A stretch of DNA of 64,000 nucleotides, from positions 124,001 to 188,000 of the forward strand of contig JAEZKA010000105.1 of NCBI GenBank assembly GCA_023436225.1. Reading direction: 5' to 3'. The position numbers were made by a program, and so were the translations under genes. Below, one piece after another: positions 1 to 7,853 of this stretch. The notes below the pieces were generated by a model. It searched no databases and was not told the origin of the DNA. It saw only the letters and a program-made list of their open reading frames with translations. Source of the DNA: Bacillota bacterium. GTDB taxonomy: Bacteria; Bacillota; Clostridia; Lachnospirales; Lachnospiraceae. Position 1 is the first letter of the stretch, and each line of letters begins with the position of its first letter.

Positions 1-66
1 CAAATTGGGGTTGATATTATATTAGTAGATGTCGATATAGAGAAGTGTCTTGTCAAAATCGGATAG
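1..66 (+). CDS. C-terminal end of a YlmC/YmxH-type (PRC-barrel) protein, partial
   Basis: An open frame enters from the left edge and stops with TAG after 21 codons. Its residues IILVDVDIEK resemble the C-terminal strand of the small YlmC/YmxH sporulation-associated PRC-barrel proteins. In related clostridia such a gene often lies next to sigG and nrdR, which fits the neighbour here. Only the tail is visible, so the family call is an inference from a short match plus context. Confidence 0.5.
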   Translation, partial: QIGVDIILVDVDIEKCLVKIG

Positions 67-154
67 GATGCAATCGATAATTGTATTAACATGATGTTTT
101 TTGAGTATTCATCCAAATTTATCTTATATTTTATGATAACTTGTAATTATTTTC

Positions 155-183
155 TTGACCGATTAGGAAAACTTAAATATAAT
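155..183 (+). promoter_or_regulatory. Sigma-A-type promoter for nrdR
   Basis: TTGACC at 155-160 and a perfect TATAAT at 178-183 are separated by exactly 17 bases. The start codon of nrdR is 78 bases downstream of the -10 box. Confidence 0.75.
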
Positions 184-260
184 CATGGTATATCAAGAAT
201 TGTCAGAATGTTCTGTATCAAACATGAGATAGATTGACTTAATTTGAGGAGGAGAATACT

Positions 261-710
261 ATGAAGTGCCCGTTTTGTAGTAAGGACAATACAAGAGTTA
301 TTGATTCTAGGCCCGCTGATGATAATAATTCCATCCGTAGACGACGCCAGTGTGACGAATGTCAACGCAGGTTTACTACATATGAAAAAGTTGAGACGAT
401 ACCGCTCGTTGTAATTAAGAAGGATAACAACCGCGAGCCATACGATCGCTCCAAGATAGAGGCTGGCGTATTCCGCTCCTGTCACAAGAGACCGATTTCC
501 GTCGATCAGATGACCACACTTGTGGATGAGGTGGAGAATATCATCTTCAATCGTGAAGATAAAGAGATTCCGAGTCATGTCATTGGTGAGATTTTAATGG
601 ATAAATTAAAGGAACTGGATGCGGTTGCCTACGTCCGTTTTGCATCCGTTTATCGCGAATTCAAGGATGTCAGCACCTTTATGGATGAATTGAAGAAAAT
701 ATTAGAGTAA
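261..710 (+). CDS. nrdR: Transcriptional repressor NrdR
   Basis: NrdR represses ribonucleotide reductase genes by binding NrdR boxes in response to ATP/dATP. The 149-residue length is typical. An N-terminal zinc ribbon is formed by Cys3, Cys6, Cys31 and Cys34, and an ATP-cone domain follows from about residue 46 to 136. The ATG is preceded by GGAGGAG at good spacing, and a consensus promoter lies upstream. The gene appears to be transcribed alone: a bidirectional terminator follows within 40 bases and the next gene is convergent. No nrd reductase gene is in the window, so its targets are elsewhere. Confidence 0.97.
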   Translation: MKCPFCSKDNTRVIDSRPADDNNSIRRRRQCDECQRRFTTYEKVETIPLVVIKKDNNREPYDRSKIEAGVFRSCHKRPISVDQMTTLVDEVENIIFNREDKEIPSHVIGEILMDKLKELDAVAYVRFASVYREFKDVSTFMDELKKILE

Positions 711-718
711 AGAATACC

Positions 719-748
719 AAGGAGGCTTGCACGAAAGCCTCCTTATTT
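719..748. terminator. Bidirectional terminator between nrdR and the convergent gene
   Basis: A nine-base stem AAGGAGGCT/AGCCTCCTT closes an eight-base loop and is followed by TTATTTA on the plus strand. It sits between two convergent genes and could serve both. Confidence 0.75.
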
Positions 749-752
749 ACTT

Positions 753-1604
753 TCATTTAACCCCATAAAACTCCGGCTTAAGGTATTGATCAAGGCGAGA
801 AAGGGTTTGCTCAAATTCTGCATGATCTCCGGCATAATTAGGAACCTCTATACTGATCCCTAAGCTGTCATTCGTAAGATAGCTATAAATCCCCCAGGGG
901 TTATCTGATCCGATTTGATCCGCTGCTCGAAATCCTGCCAGCAGCTCCTCGTCGCTTATATGATTGATATAATCATAAATCGCTTCTTGAACTTCATCTG
1001 TATGCTCCAAGCTATCCGTTAGCTTCCAGGTTCGAAATTCCTTTACAAAAGCTTCATTCAGTTCAACTATATCGCTAAGCCGTATCCTGCGACTTTGCCT
1101 CATATCGATATTAGTTGTATAGATCAGATTACTCGGATGAGCAGAATAGGCGCTACTATAATTCGCCATGTAGAATATACTTAACCAATCTTTTGTAATG
1201 CCCTTCATATCATAGGATAAGGTAAGCATTGTAGGCTCTATACCCGCAGTAGGAGGTGTCGGCACCGGAAAGGGTTGAAAGGAATAGATCTGAATAATCT
1301 TATTAAAGTCCTCCTGAATGATTTGATTCCATTTTTTCCGCTTCTCATCTGATCCCCCTGATATTATTTCCGGATGGGAGGCAACGATTCCATCCTTACG
1401 AAATACTACATCCTGAATTTGTATTAAACTGTTATCCTCATTGGTTACCTCACTTATCCTTATCTCATTTTTACTAAGCCCATACACCATAAAATAGTAC
1501 ATGCTTTTGCTTAGATATTTCCACAGCATCATAGATACTACTAGGACTATAATCGTAGATAATATTAGCCGTATCCTAATGATGGATTCTCGTTTTTTGT
1601 TCAT
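753..1604 (-). CDS. Membrane-anchored protein of unknown function, DUF3298-like C-terminus
   Basis: The 283-residue protein has one N-terminal membrane segment at about residues 12-33 and an extracytoplasmic remainder. The C-terminal half (a Tyr-Leu-Thr-Asn-Asp-Ser-Leu-Gly stretch near residue 245) loosely resembles the DUF3298/RsiV-like domain of surface proteins and anti-sigma factors; this is not a firm match. A proline-rich PFPVPTPPTAG segment lies near residue 113. The ATG has only a weak, distant ribosome site. No partner gene is adjacent: it is convergent with nrdR and divergent from the hydrolase. A role cannot be assigned. Confidence 0.7.
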   Translation of the reverse strand: MNKKRESIIRIRLILSTIIVLVVSMMLWKYLSKSMYYFMVYGLSKNEIRISEVTNEDNSLIQIQDVVFRKDGIVASHPEIISGGSDEKRKKWNQIIQEDFNKIIQIYSFQPFPVPTPPTAGIEPTMLTLSYDMKGITKDWLSIFYMANYSSAYSAHPSNLIYTTNIDMRQSRRIRLSDIVELNEAFVKEFRTWKLTDSLEHTDEVQEAIYDYINHISDEELLAGFRAADQIGSDNPWGIYSYLTNDSLGISIEVPNYAGDHAEFEQTLSRLDQYLKPEFYGVK

Positions 1605-1852
1605 ATCAACGACACACGCCTTCTTTAAGAATCGATTTCATAATAATCCATCAAACTGCCAAATCACCTTAACTTGACGAAGCAGGAATCAGCATTATTT
1701 CATTATAGTACAGTTTATGCAGGAATCCTATTCCCATACCTATCAGTAAAATCGTCCGGAGCTTTGTCTTAATGATAGTTTATACAATTCAGGTATCCAT
1801 ATGGCTCGATCATGAATAAGATAAATTGACTGATTAAACGGAGGAATATATT

Positions 1853-2665
1853 ATGGGATACTATATTAATGTAGAGCCTGATGTCAATATATACGTAGAG
1901 GATTTAAATCCAGAGGGTGAGAAAACGATTCTATTCTTGCATGGATGGCCGGGCAGTCATGAATTGTTTGAATACCAATTCAATCATCTGGCAAATAAGG
2001 GTTATCGCTGTATCGGTATGGATCAGAGAGGCTTCGGAAAATCCGACCGACCCCTGACGGGTTATGGCTACGATCGTGCATCCGATGATGTTCGTTGTGT
2101 TATCGACACATTAAAGCTTCACGATATTACCCTTCTTGGGCATTCGACTGGCGGCTCCATAGGCGTACGTTATATGTCCAGACATCGTGCTTACGGGGTA
2201 AAAAAATTCGTTATATGTGCAGCCGCAGCACCAAGCTTAATAAAACGACCGAATTTTCCTTATGGAGTAGATAAAGATAATATTGAAGCTATGATACAGC
2301 AAACCATTACGGATCGACCGAAGATGCTTCAAGATTTTGGTGCTAATTTCTTCTTCCAGATCATTAGTACGGCAATGATGGACTGGTTTTTCCAATTAGG
2401 GTTACAGGCTGCAGGCTGGTCTACCGCAGCAGTAGAAAAAACCTGGATTGAAGAGGTATTGTTTACCGATCTGGAGCGAATAGTTACACCAACCTTAATT
2501 ATACACGGTATTCATGATAAAATTGTACCCTTTGCTCTTGGAGAAATTCAAAATAAAATGATTCGAAACTCAATATTACTTCCATTTGAATTCAGTGGCC
2601 ATGCAACTTTTATCGATGAAATGAATCGCTTCAATAAGGAATTGATGCGTTTTGTTGATGCATGA
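1853..2665 (+). CDS. Alpha/beta hydrolase
   Basis: A 270-residue cytoplasmic alpha/beta-fold hydrolase. The oxyanion region is LHGWPGS near residue 28, the nucleophile elbow is GHSTGGS with Ser near residue 98, the acid is probably the Asp in HGIHDKIVP, and the catalytic His is in SGHATF near residue 250. The DQRGFGKSDRP motif is typical of the epoxide-hydrolase/haloperoxidase-like branch. ATG follows GGAGGAATATT. It stands alone, 98 bases before the fructokinase on the same strand. The substrate cannot be read from sequence. Confidence 0.9.
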   Translation: MGYYINVEPDVNIYVEDLNPEGEKTILFLHGWPGSHELFEYQFNHLANKGYRCIGMDQRGFGKSDRPLTGYGYDRASDDVRCVIDTLKLHDITLLGHSTGGSIGVRYMSRHRAYGVKKFVICAAAAPSLIKRPNFPYGVDKDNIEAMIQQTITDRPKMLQDFGANFFFQIISTAMMDWFFQLGLQAAGWSTAAVEKTWIEEVLFTDLERIVTPTLIIHGIHDKIVPFALGEIQNKMIRNSILLPFEFSGHATFIDEMNRFNKELMRFVDA

Positions 2666-2763
2666 CTTTCGTATAAGTTTTTAACTATTTTACTATATTT
2701 TTCTATCGCTTTCGTTTATAATGAATAGGATTATCAGACTTATTTATTATTGGAGGTAGAAGT

Positions 2764-3636
2764 ATGTTATTTGGAGCACTGGAAGCCGGTGGCACAAAGA
2801 TGGTTATGGCTATCGGTAATGAAAATGGGGAGATTCTGGAGCAGCTGTCTATTCCGACAGAGACACCGGATATCACCATGGTAAAAATAATTGATTATTT
2901 TAAAGAAAAGAGTATAGAAGCTTTGGGTATCGGCTCCTTCGGGCCCATCGACTTGGATAAAGGTTCAAAAACCTACGGTAGTATTACCTCAACTCCAAAG
3001 CTTGCCTGGGTAAATTATAATATTGTGAACGAGTTGAAGAACGCATTGCAAATTCCGGTCGGCTTTGACACAGATGTGAATGCATCCGCTCTGGGTGAGG
3101 CCACTTGGGGTATTATGAATGGTTTAGATTCCGGTATTTATATCACCATTGGTACCGGTGTTGGCGTCGGTGCTTATATGAACGGTTCTTTATTACATGG
3201 AATGCTGCACCCTGAGGCAGGCCACGTCCTTCTGAGCAAACATCCTGATGATCCCTTTGAAGGGGTATGTCCTTATCATCCGAACTGCCTGGAAGGTTTA
3301 GCATCCGGTCCCTCCATCGAGAAGCGCTGGAACAAAAAAGCATATGAACTAGAGGATAATGCAAAGGTTTGGGAGCTGGAGGCTTATTATATCGCTCAGG
3401 GAATTGTGAATTATATTCTTACCTTGTCACCTCATAAGATTGTTCTCGGTGGCGGAGTAATGCATCAAAAGCAGTTGTTTCCTTTGATTCGCAAGGAAGT
3501 AGCCAACTTGTTGAATGGATATATCAAGACACGTCAGATGGAGGAGCTGGATCAATATATTGTACCTGCCTCTCTTAATGATAATCAGGGAATTATGGGT
3601 TGTATTCAGCTTGCGAAGCTAGAATTATTGCACTAA
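2764..3636 (+). CDS. ROK-family fructokinase
   Basis: The protein phosphorylates a hexose, most likely fructose, at C6 using ATP. The N-terminal phosphate-binding motif is LEAGGTKMVMAIG, and the ROK signature has a zinc site in HPEAGH plus CPYHPNCLEGLASGP, which is characteristic of Bacillus GmuE/YdhR-type fructokinases. Its 290 residues are the usual length. ATG is preceded by TTGGAGGTAGAAGT. No transporter or mannan/sucrose gene is next to it, so the sugar source is unknown. Confidence 0.9.
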   Translation: MLFGALEAGGTKMVMAIGNENGEILEQLSIPTETPDITMVKIIDYFKEKSIEALGIGSFGPIDLDKGSKTYGSITSTPKLAWVNYNIVNELKNALQIPVGFDTDVNASALGEATWGIMNGLDSGIYITIGTGVGVGAYMNGSLLHGMLHPEAGHVLLSKHPDDPFEGVCPYHPNCLEGLASGPSIEKRWNKKAYELEDNAKVWELEAYYIAQGIVNYILTLSPHKIVLGGGVMHQKQLFPLIRKEVANLLNGYIKTRQMEELDQYIVPASLNDNQGIMGCIQLAKLELLH

Positions 3637-3664
3637 CTTAACTTGTCTGCCTCTTATGTTAGTG

Positions 3665-3735
3665 AACATAACAATATAGCATAGATATGTATTGCTTGCC
3701 CAATACTTATCTATGCATACTGTTAATGTTGTATA
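3665..3735. repeat. Long imperfect inverted repeat downstream of the fructokinase
   Basis: Inner arms at 3679-3694 and 3701-3716 pair with one mismatch over 16 bases around a six-base loop. The flanks (AACATAACAATAT on one side, a near-complement on the other) extend the imperfect stem to about 30 bases. There is no strong T-run on either side, so it is not a classic terminator. Confidence 0.55.
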
Positions 3736-3785
3736 TTCCCCATACAACCTAATATAAGTCAAGAGTTTCCTCTTATGATTCCTAA

Positions 3786-4391
3786 CTAATTCACTACATA
3801 AATTCTGTTGATTAAGCTTTTAAGCATCTTATAATCATCGGATCCTATCAGCACAATCCGTTCTTCCTTAGCATAATTATTCAGGAAAAACATAATCTTT
3901 TTCTGATCATTCTTATGAAAGCTTTCCAAAAATGTATCAAGTAGAATCAATGTCTTTTCTTTCAAAAATAAACTGATTAGCTTAACTTTCTTACGATCAA
4001 TTTCTTTTAAAAAATTGATTCCTGTGTTAATATAAGCAAGTAAACCAAATTCCATTAGAAGTCCCTTTTTCCGTTCTTCATAGTTCTCGTCAAAGGCATT
4101 TTCCAATGTGCCAAAGAAATCAAGAAAGTCATTCACAGATAAATCGGTATTCACAATTGAATTCTTCGTAAGGACAGCGATATTCTCAATATATTCCTCA
4201 TAGCTACCCTTCATGCTTATTGAATCTAATACCACATCACCTTCAAAGTGACCCAATCCAGATAACAATGATATAATTTCGTCTTTTTTATCACCATAAA
4301 TCCCAGCTAAAGTACAATTATCAATATCAATTGATATCATGTTCTTCTCTTTTGGATCTTCTAGCATATGATTTACTCTTATATTTAGCAC
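3786..4391 (-). CDS. Degenerate ABC-type ATPase-like protein without catalytic motifs
   Basis: The 201-residue protein can be laid over an ABC nucleotide-binding domain from end to end, but the active residues are gone. The Walker A position (residues 30-39) reads GIYGDKKDEI, lacking the GKS/T. The Q-loop position has TKNS near residue 75. The signature region reads FLKEIDRKK in place of LSGGQ. Walker B reads LILLDT at 148-153 with no catalytic Glu, and the H-loop His is missing (GSDD near 183). Start is GTG with AGGAG seven bases upstream. No permease is adjacent; an agr operon ends just upstream behind a terminator. The fold assignment is my alignment by eye; the function is unknown. Confidence 0.7.
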   Translation of the reverse strand: MLNIRVNHMLEDPKEKNMISIDIDNCTLAGIYGDKKDEIISLLSGLGHFEGDVVLDSISMKGSYEEYIENIAVLTKNSIVNTDLSVNDFLDFFGTLENAFDENYEERKKGLLMEFGLLAYINTGINFLKEIDRKKVKLISLFLKEKTLILLDTFLESFHKNDQKKIMFFLNNYAKEERIVLIGSDDYKMLKSLINRIYVVN

Positions 4392-4586
4392 TATTTATCT
4401 CCTATAATCAACGCTTTTCCAATGATATGTTACAATAAACAGAGTTTTAACACAATGAATCCTCATTATTTGATTGTTTTTAGTTTCAATTCCGCGCTTT
4501 TAAGAAAAACGGACATAAGATTCATGATAATTCTGCATGTTTTATTTATTATTCTGCATTTCAGTATCGTAGTTCCAAACTTACAA

Positions 4587-4629
4587 GCAAAAAATGACCT
4601 ATGCAGATTCAATCCGCATAAGTCATTTT
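4587..4629 (-). terminator. Terminator of the agr operon
   Basis: Arms 4591-4604 and 4616-4629 pair with one mismatch over 14 bases, and on the minus strand the stem runs into TTTTTT. It lies 33 bases past the agrD-like stop codon. Confidence 0.75.
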
Positions 4630-4661
4630 AATAAATATTCTGTCATCAAGCATAGATTAGT

Positions 4662-4835
4662 CTATTTAATACCACCCATAAGTTCCTTTACACTTACATT
4701 ATCCATATTCTCAGGACGTTTGGGCTCAAAAAAGATTAGGATACAATGGCCAATATCTAACATCGATAGAAATAGAACAGATACAGATAGTAAACAGCTG
4801 CACATCTTAGTTACTAATAACCTTACTTTTTTCAT
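4662..4835 (-). CDS. agrD: AgrD-like cyclic (thio)lactone autoinducer prepeptide
   Basis: A 57-codon gene starts inside the last 29 bases of agrB. Its ATG has a strong ribosome site (CGGAGGATACGAAAC before ATG). The peptide has the AgrD plan: a basic, amphipathic N-terminal leader (residues 1-29), a core GHCILIFF with Cys31, and a C-terminal recognition tail EPKRPEN with further acidic residues. In known systems AgrB cuts before the EPK-type tail and closes a thiolactone from the Cys to the new C-terminus; here that would give a ring of about Cys31 to Phe36. The leader removal site cannot be predicted. Size, overlap and motif together make the call strong. Confidence 0.88.
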   Translation of the reverse strand: MKKVRLLVTKMCSCLLSVSVLFLSMLDIGHCILIFFEPKRPENMDNVSVKELMGGIK

Positions 4836-5424
4836 GTTTCGTATCCTCCGTGTTAAATTTATTTGGTATTAACACTGCTCCTTCAAGCAGTAATGCCATT
4901 GAAGCTATTAATATATATTCCTTCCACTGGTGAAAGAATAATATTCCAAAAATAACCAACGAGCATTCTGCCACTATTATATACCTTGAGATCTGTCTAT
5001 TCAAGTATTTTTTTTCCAAAGATATCCTTCTATTGGGATGATCTTTCGGTGCAAGAGCGAATATCAGTATAATGGAGAATAACAAGCAGACAATAACACC
5101 AATAAACCACATGGCTGATTTACTGATCCATATTGACAAATAGATCAGCGATAATGTTGAAAAAAGCGATAGTAGCAAACATCCTCCTCTTGTATTGGCA
5201 TGGTATCCGCCTGCAAACTTTCTAATCGGAGCATAGAAAATAACAAATATAATCATTTTGTCAGGCAGCTTTAAAGCAATAGCAACAAGGGAAAACACAA
5301 TCAATGTGATAACACCAGAGATGAAATTTTCCAGTGCATAAGCATATATCTCACGATGATTCGGATCGATTTTACTATTTACCGATAAGTTATTTAGTAT
5401 CAAATCAGATATTTTTCTGATCAT
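4807..5424 (-). CDS. agrB: AgrB-like membrane endopeptidase for the autoinducer prepeptide
   Basis: AgrB is a membrane cysteine endopeptidase that cleaves the tail of the AgrD prepeptide and makes the thiolactone. The family motif RKFAGGYHANTRGGC holds the catalytic pair His75 and Cys82, seven residues apart as in Staphylococcus AgrB. About five or six hydrophobic segments follow from residue 35 to 195. I chose the ATG at 5424, which has AGAGGTG five bases upstream, over a GTG two codons earlier. The 3' end overlaps agrD. The length of 205 residues is normal. Confidence 0.93.
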   Translation of the reverse strand: MIRKISDLILNNLSVNSKIDPNHREIYAYALENFISGVITLIVFSLVAIALKLPDKMIIFVIFYAPIRKFAGGYHANTRGGCLLLSLFSTLSLIYLSIWISKSAMWFIGVIVCLLFSIILIFALAPKDHPNRRISLEKKYLNRQISRYIIVAECSLVIFGILFFHQWKEYILIASMALLLEGAVLIPNKFNTEDTKHEKSKVISN

Positions 5425-5449
5425 ATGCACCTCTTATCTTTGGATTCGT

Positions 5450-6169
5450 CTACCCCTGTGGATATTCTAAATATCGACGCTTGACATCTTTTGCATAGGT
5501 TCTCCCTATCGTAAAAATTTCACCGGTTTTCATAATTAATTTATTGAGTTTAATCTCTCCAACCTCCTCCAGGTTTACAATGATACCTTGGTTAATTCGG
5601 ATGAAATTAGATTCTAATCTAGCTGCCAGTGAAGTAATTGTTTCATATACATTATGCTTTGATACTTTTGTCACGATAGCTGTCAGTGTATCAATTCGTT
5701 CGATATAAATAATATTGGATTGATTAATTTTTTTCTTTATATTATCTTCTGTTATAATAATAGGAGTTAGCGATTTCTGTTTGTTGATATAATTAGCCTG
5801 TAGAATTGCTTTCTTAAATACACGCTCCAGACGTTCTGGATCAATCGGTTTTGTTAAAAAACTGAACGCTTCAACTGTAAAGGCATCATATGCAAATTCT
5901 CTATGACCGGTGATAAATATGGTAATCGTCCTTGGGTTTTTCCTCATAAGTGTAGAAGCTGTTTGAATTCCATTCATGCCCTTTAGATCAATGTCCATGA
6001 AGATAATATCGACTTCATTCTTATCAACATATTCCACTAATGATTCTCCGTTTGTAAATCCTAAAACATTCGTATTAATCCGATATTTTTTTGATAGTTC
6101 ATTTATATATGTACAATTTATTTTTAGTGCTATAGTCTCATCTTCACATACTGCAATCGTAAGTTTCAT
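5450..6169 (-). CDS. agrA: AgrA-like LytTR response regulator
   Basis: A 239-residue response regulator with an N-terminal receiver (acidic pocket Glu9-Asp10, phosphoacceptor Asp59 in FMDIDLKG, Lys in TKPID near 109) and a C-terminal LytTR DNA-binding domain (about 136-236). It is expected to be phosphorylated by the adjacent agrC kinase and to activate the agr promoter. ATG is preceded by AAGAGGTGTTTT. It sits between agrC (47-base gap) and agrB (25-base gap), so the four genes read as one operon in the order C-A-B-D, unlike the B-D-C-A order of staphylococci. Confidence 0.92.
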   Translation of the reverse strand: MKLTIAVCEDETIALKINCTYINELSKKYRINTNVLGFTNGESLVEYVDKNEVDIIFMDIDLKGMNGIQTASTLMRKNPRTITIFITGHREFAYDAFTVEAFSFLTKPIDPERLERVFKKAILQANYINKQKSLTPIIITEDNIKKKINQSNIIYIERIDTLTAIVTKVSKHNVYETITSLAARLESNFIRINQGIIVNLEEVGEIKLNKLIMKTGEIFTIGRTYAKDVKRRYLEYPQG

Positions 6170-6216
6170 AAAACACCTCTTATCTTTTGTTTATAAATCT
6201 ATTATTTTCTATCTAA

Positions 6217-7530
6217 TCATATCGGCATTACAATCCGAATGTTAAATACCTCCTCATCAAAATCAAAATCTATTTTTCCGTTGTATTTATGTACTACGTC
6301 AATAATATTCCCTGTCCCAATGCCATGCAAATGCTTATCCGATTTACTTGTCAAGAATTTACCTTTTCTAATGATCGGCTTCTCACCAATGGAATTCTCA
6401 CATTGAATAATACACCCAGACTCTGTCTTTTGAATTGACATGTTTACAAATTTTAATTTAACCGCTTTGGAAGCAGCTTCAATTGCATTATCTAATATAT
6501 TTCCAAATAATACACAGATATCCTTGTCCGGTATATTAATATCCGACGCTGCTACGAAGCTTTGAAAATCGACCTCAAGCTCCCTGGCTTTTTCTCTTTT
6601 GGAATTTAATAATAGGGAAAGAGTTTTATTCTCAATAACAATATACTCATTTGCAACAGCCACATCCTGATATAAATCATCGACATACTTCCTTAAATCG
6701 TCATACTTCTGCTCGTAAACCAGGCTTTTTATCAACCCAATATGATTATTCATATCGTGCCTTAATTTTCTAAGATTATCTGTGATAGTAATTATATCCT
6801 TATTTTGCTTTAATTCCATTTCGATTTGCTGAAGTTTTAACTTGGTTTCGATTTCCTTTTTTGATGCCTTTTCTATTTTGAAAATCAGAGAAAAAGTAAC
6901 TATCGTAGTCAAGAAGATAGTCACCATAATATACTGAATTACTGTATACAGATCAATTTCAGTATTAACGACATTTGTAAATAAAGCAACTCCACCAAGA
7001 ACTAGAATAATATTAAATGCTATAAGAATAAATAAGTTTTTGAAAGCAGCAGATTTAATCTCAATCCTACTTTTTCTACCCCGAATAAATAGCTCAAACA
7101 ATAACAATGTTAATACCTTATTGCCAAGGCTGGCCCATAAACTTATACTCTCATCGTTTAAAATATCATTAATTGATAGTCTTAAGACATACAGAAGAAA
7201 GCCTATCGTTAAGAGTTCAATAATAAAGATACCTATAAAATAAACTCCCCACCAGATGAATTTCTGAGAACGAGTATTCTTAAATAGTAAAAGGTTTAAC
7301 ACAAGCATATAGATCGCTATAAATATTGAACCATACACCTTATATGCTCCCAGACTGTCGTACGAAAATATGATATCCTTCATCTGAATGAATGCATAAA
7401 TGGATATTGCAGCAAGAATATAATATCTTTTCTTATATTTAGGATCAAGCTCATGAACCATCAGACGATACCATATGATTACTTCGATTAATTGATATAT
7501 ATACTCAAGAATTATTGAAACCGTTTTCAT
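6217..7530 (-). CDS. agrC: AgrC-like sensor histidine kinase (GHKL type)
   Basis: The protein has six or so membrane helices in residues 1-210, then a short coiled linker, a phosphoacceptor region LRHDMNNHIGLI and a GHKL ATPase domain with NILDNAIEAA and a GIGTGNI glycine box. This is the AgrC plan: the membrane part senses the cyclic peptide. I chose the ATG four codons inside the longest frame because GAGGTG precedes it by a few bases. It is the first gene of the agr operon; a candidate promoter with a palindrome lies upstream. Confidence 0.9.
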   Translation of the reverse strand: MKTVSIILEYIYQLIEVIIWYRLMVHELDPKYKKRYYILAAISIYAFIQMKDIIFSYDSLGAYKVYGSIFIAIYMLVLNLLLFKNTRSQKFIWWGVYFIGIFIIELLTIGFLLYVLRLSINDILNDESISLWASLGNKVLTLLLFELFIRGRKSRIEIKSAAFKNLFILIAFNIILVLGGVALFTNVVNTEIDLYTVIQYIMVTIFLTTIVTFSLIFKIEKASKKEIETKLKLQQIEMELKQNKDIITITDNLRKLRHDMNNHIGLIKSLVYEQKYDDLRKYVDDLYQDVAVANEYIVIENKTLSLLLNSKREKARELEVDFQSFVAASDINIPDKDICVLFGNILDNAIEAASKAVKLKFVNMSIQKTESGCIIQCENSIGEKPIIRKGKFLTSKSDKHLHGIGTGNIIDVVHKYNGKIDFDFDEEVFNIRIVMPI

Positions 7531-7596
7531 ATTACACCTCATACTTTTCTTATCATTTGTTATAAACTATGTCGTATATAGTAAATCCTTACTACA

Positions 7597-7625
7597 AATC
7601 TATCATATTATGACATAATATGCAA
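7597..7625 (-). promoter_or_regulatory. Candidate agr operon promoter with palindromic operator
   Basis: On the minus strand TTGCAT (7620-7625) and TAGATT (7597-7602) are 17 bases apart. The spacer is filled by a perfect 9-1-9 palindrome, CATATTATG-A-CATAATATG (7604-7622), a likely binding site for a dimeric regulator. The agrC start codon is 67 bases downstream. Confidence 0.5.
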
Positions 7626-7719
7626 TTTATTTATTTACACACAGCTATTATAAAAACAGAGATCTTCAAAAGAAGATACTTCGGTCCCCTTCAAATATAT
7701 ATATCATTATGCAGTATGA

Positions 7720-7754
7720 ACAATAGAAAGCACGCCTTACGAACTTTCTATTGT
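7720..7754. repeat. 35-bp palindromic repeat, copy A
   Basis: Arms ACAATAGAAAG and CTTTCTATTGT (11 bases, perfect) enclose a 13-base centre with CACGC. The same 35-base unit occurs at 35902-35936 and 59363-59397. It lies in the 323-base gap between agrC and sigG, which otherwise holds the sigG terminator and the agr promoter. Confidence 0.8.
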
Positions 7755-7763
7755 CCATGAATA

Positions 7764-7803
7764 AAGGCAGACTTCCAAGAAATAACCCTGGTAGGCTGCC
7801 CTT
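7764..7803 (-). terminator. Probable terminator after sigG
   Basis: On the minus strand GGCAG-CT-CCA pairs with TGG-AG-CTGCC around a ten-base loop, with single-base bulges, and is followed by TTTATT. It begins 50 bases past the sigG stop. Confidence 0.55.
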
Positions 7804-7853
7804 ATCCTTACTCTATATGAATCAATTCATCAAATGATGAAATGATTACCCTC

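Noticed and set aside
183..578. 131-codon frame on the minus strand over the nrdR region
   Set aside because: It is the antisense shadow of nrdR, has no ribosome site and shows no family likeness.
4422..4631. 69-codon plus-strand frame between the pseudo-ABC gene and agrD
   Set aside because: It runs through the agr terminator hairpin, has no ribosome site and its composition is that of AT-rich noncoding DNA.
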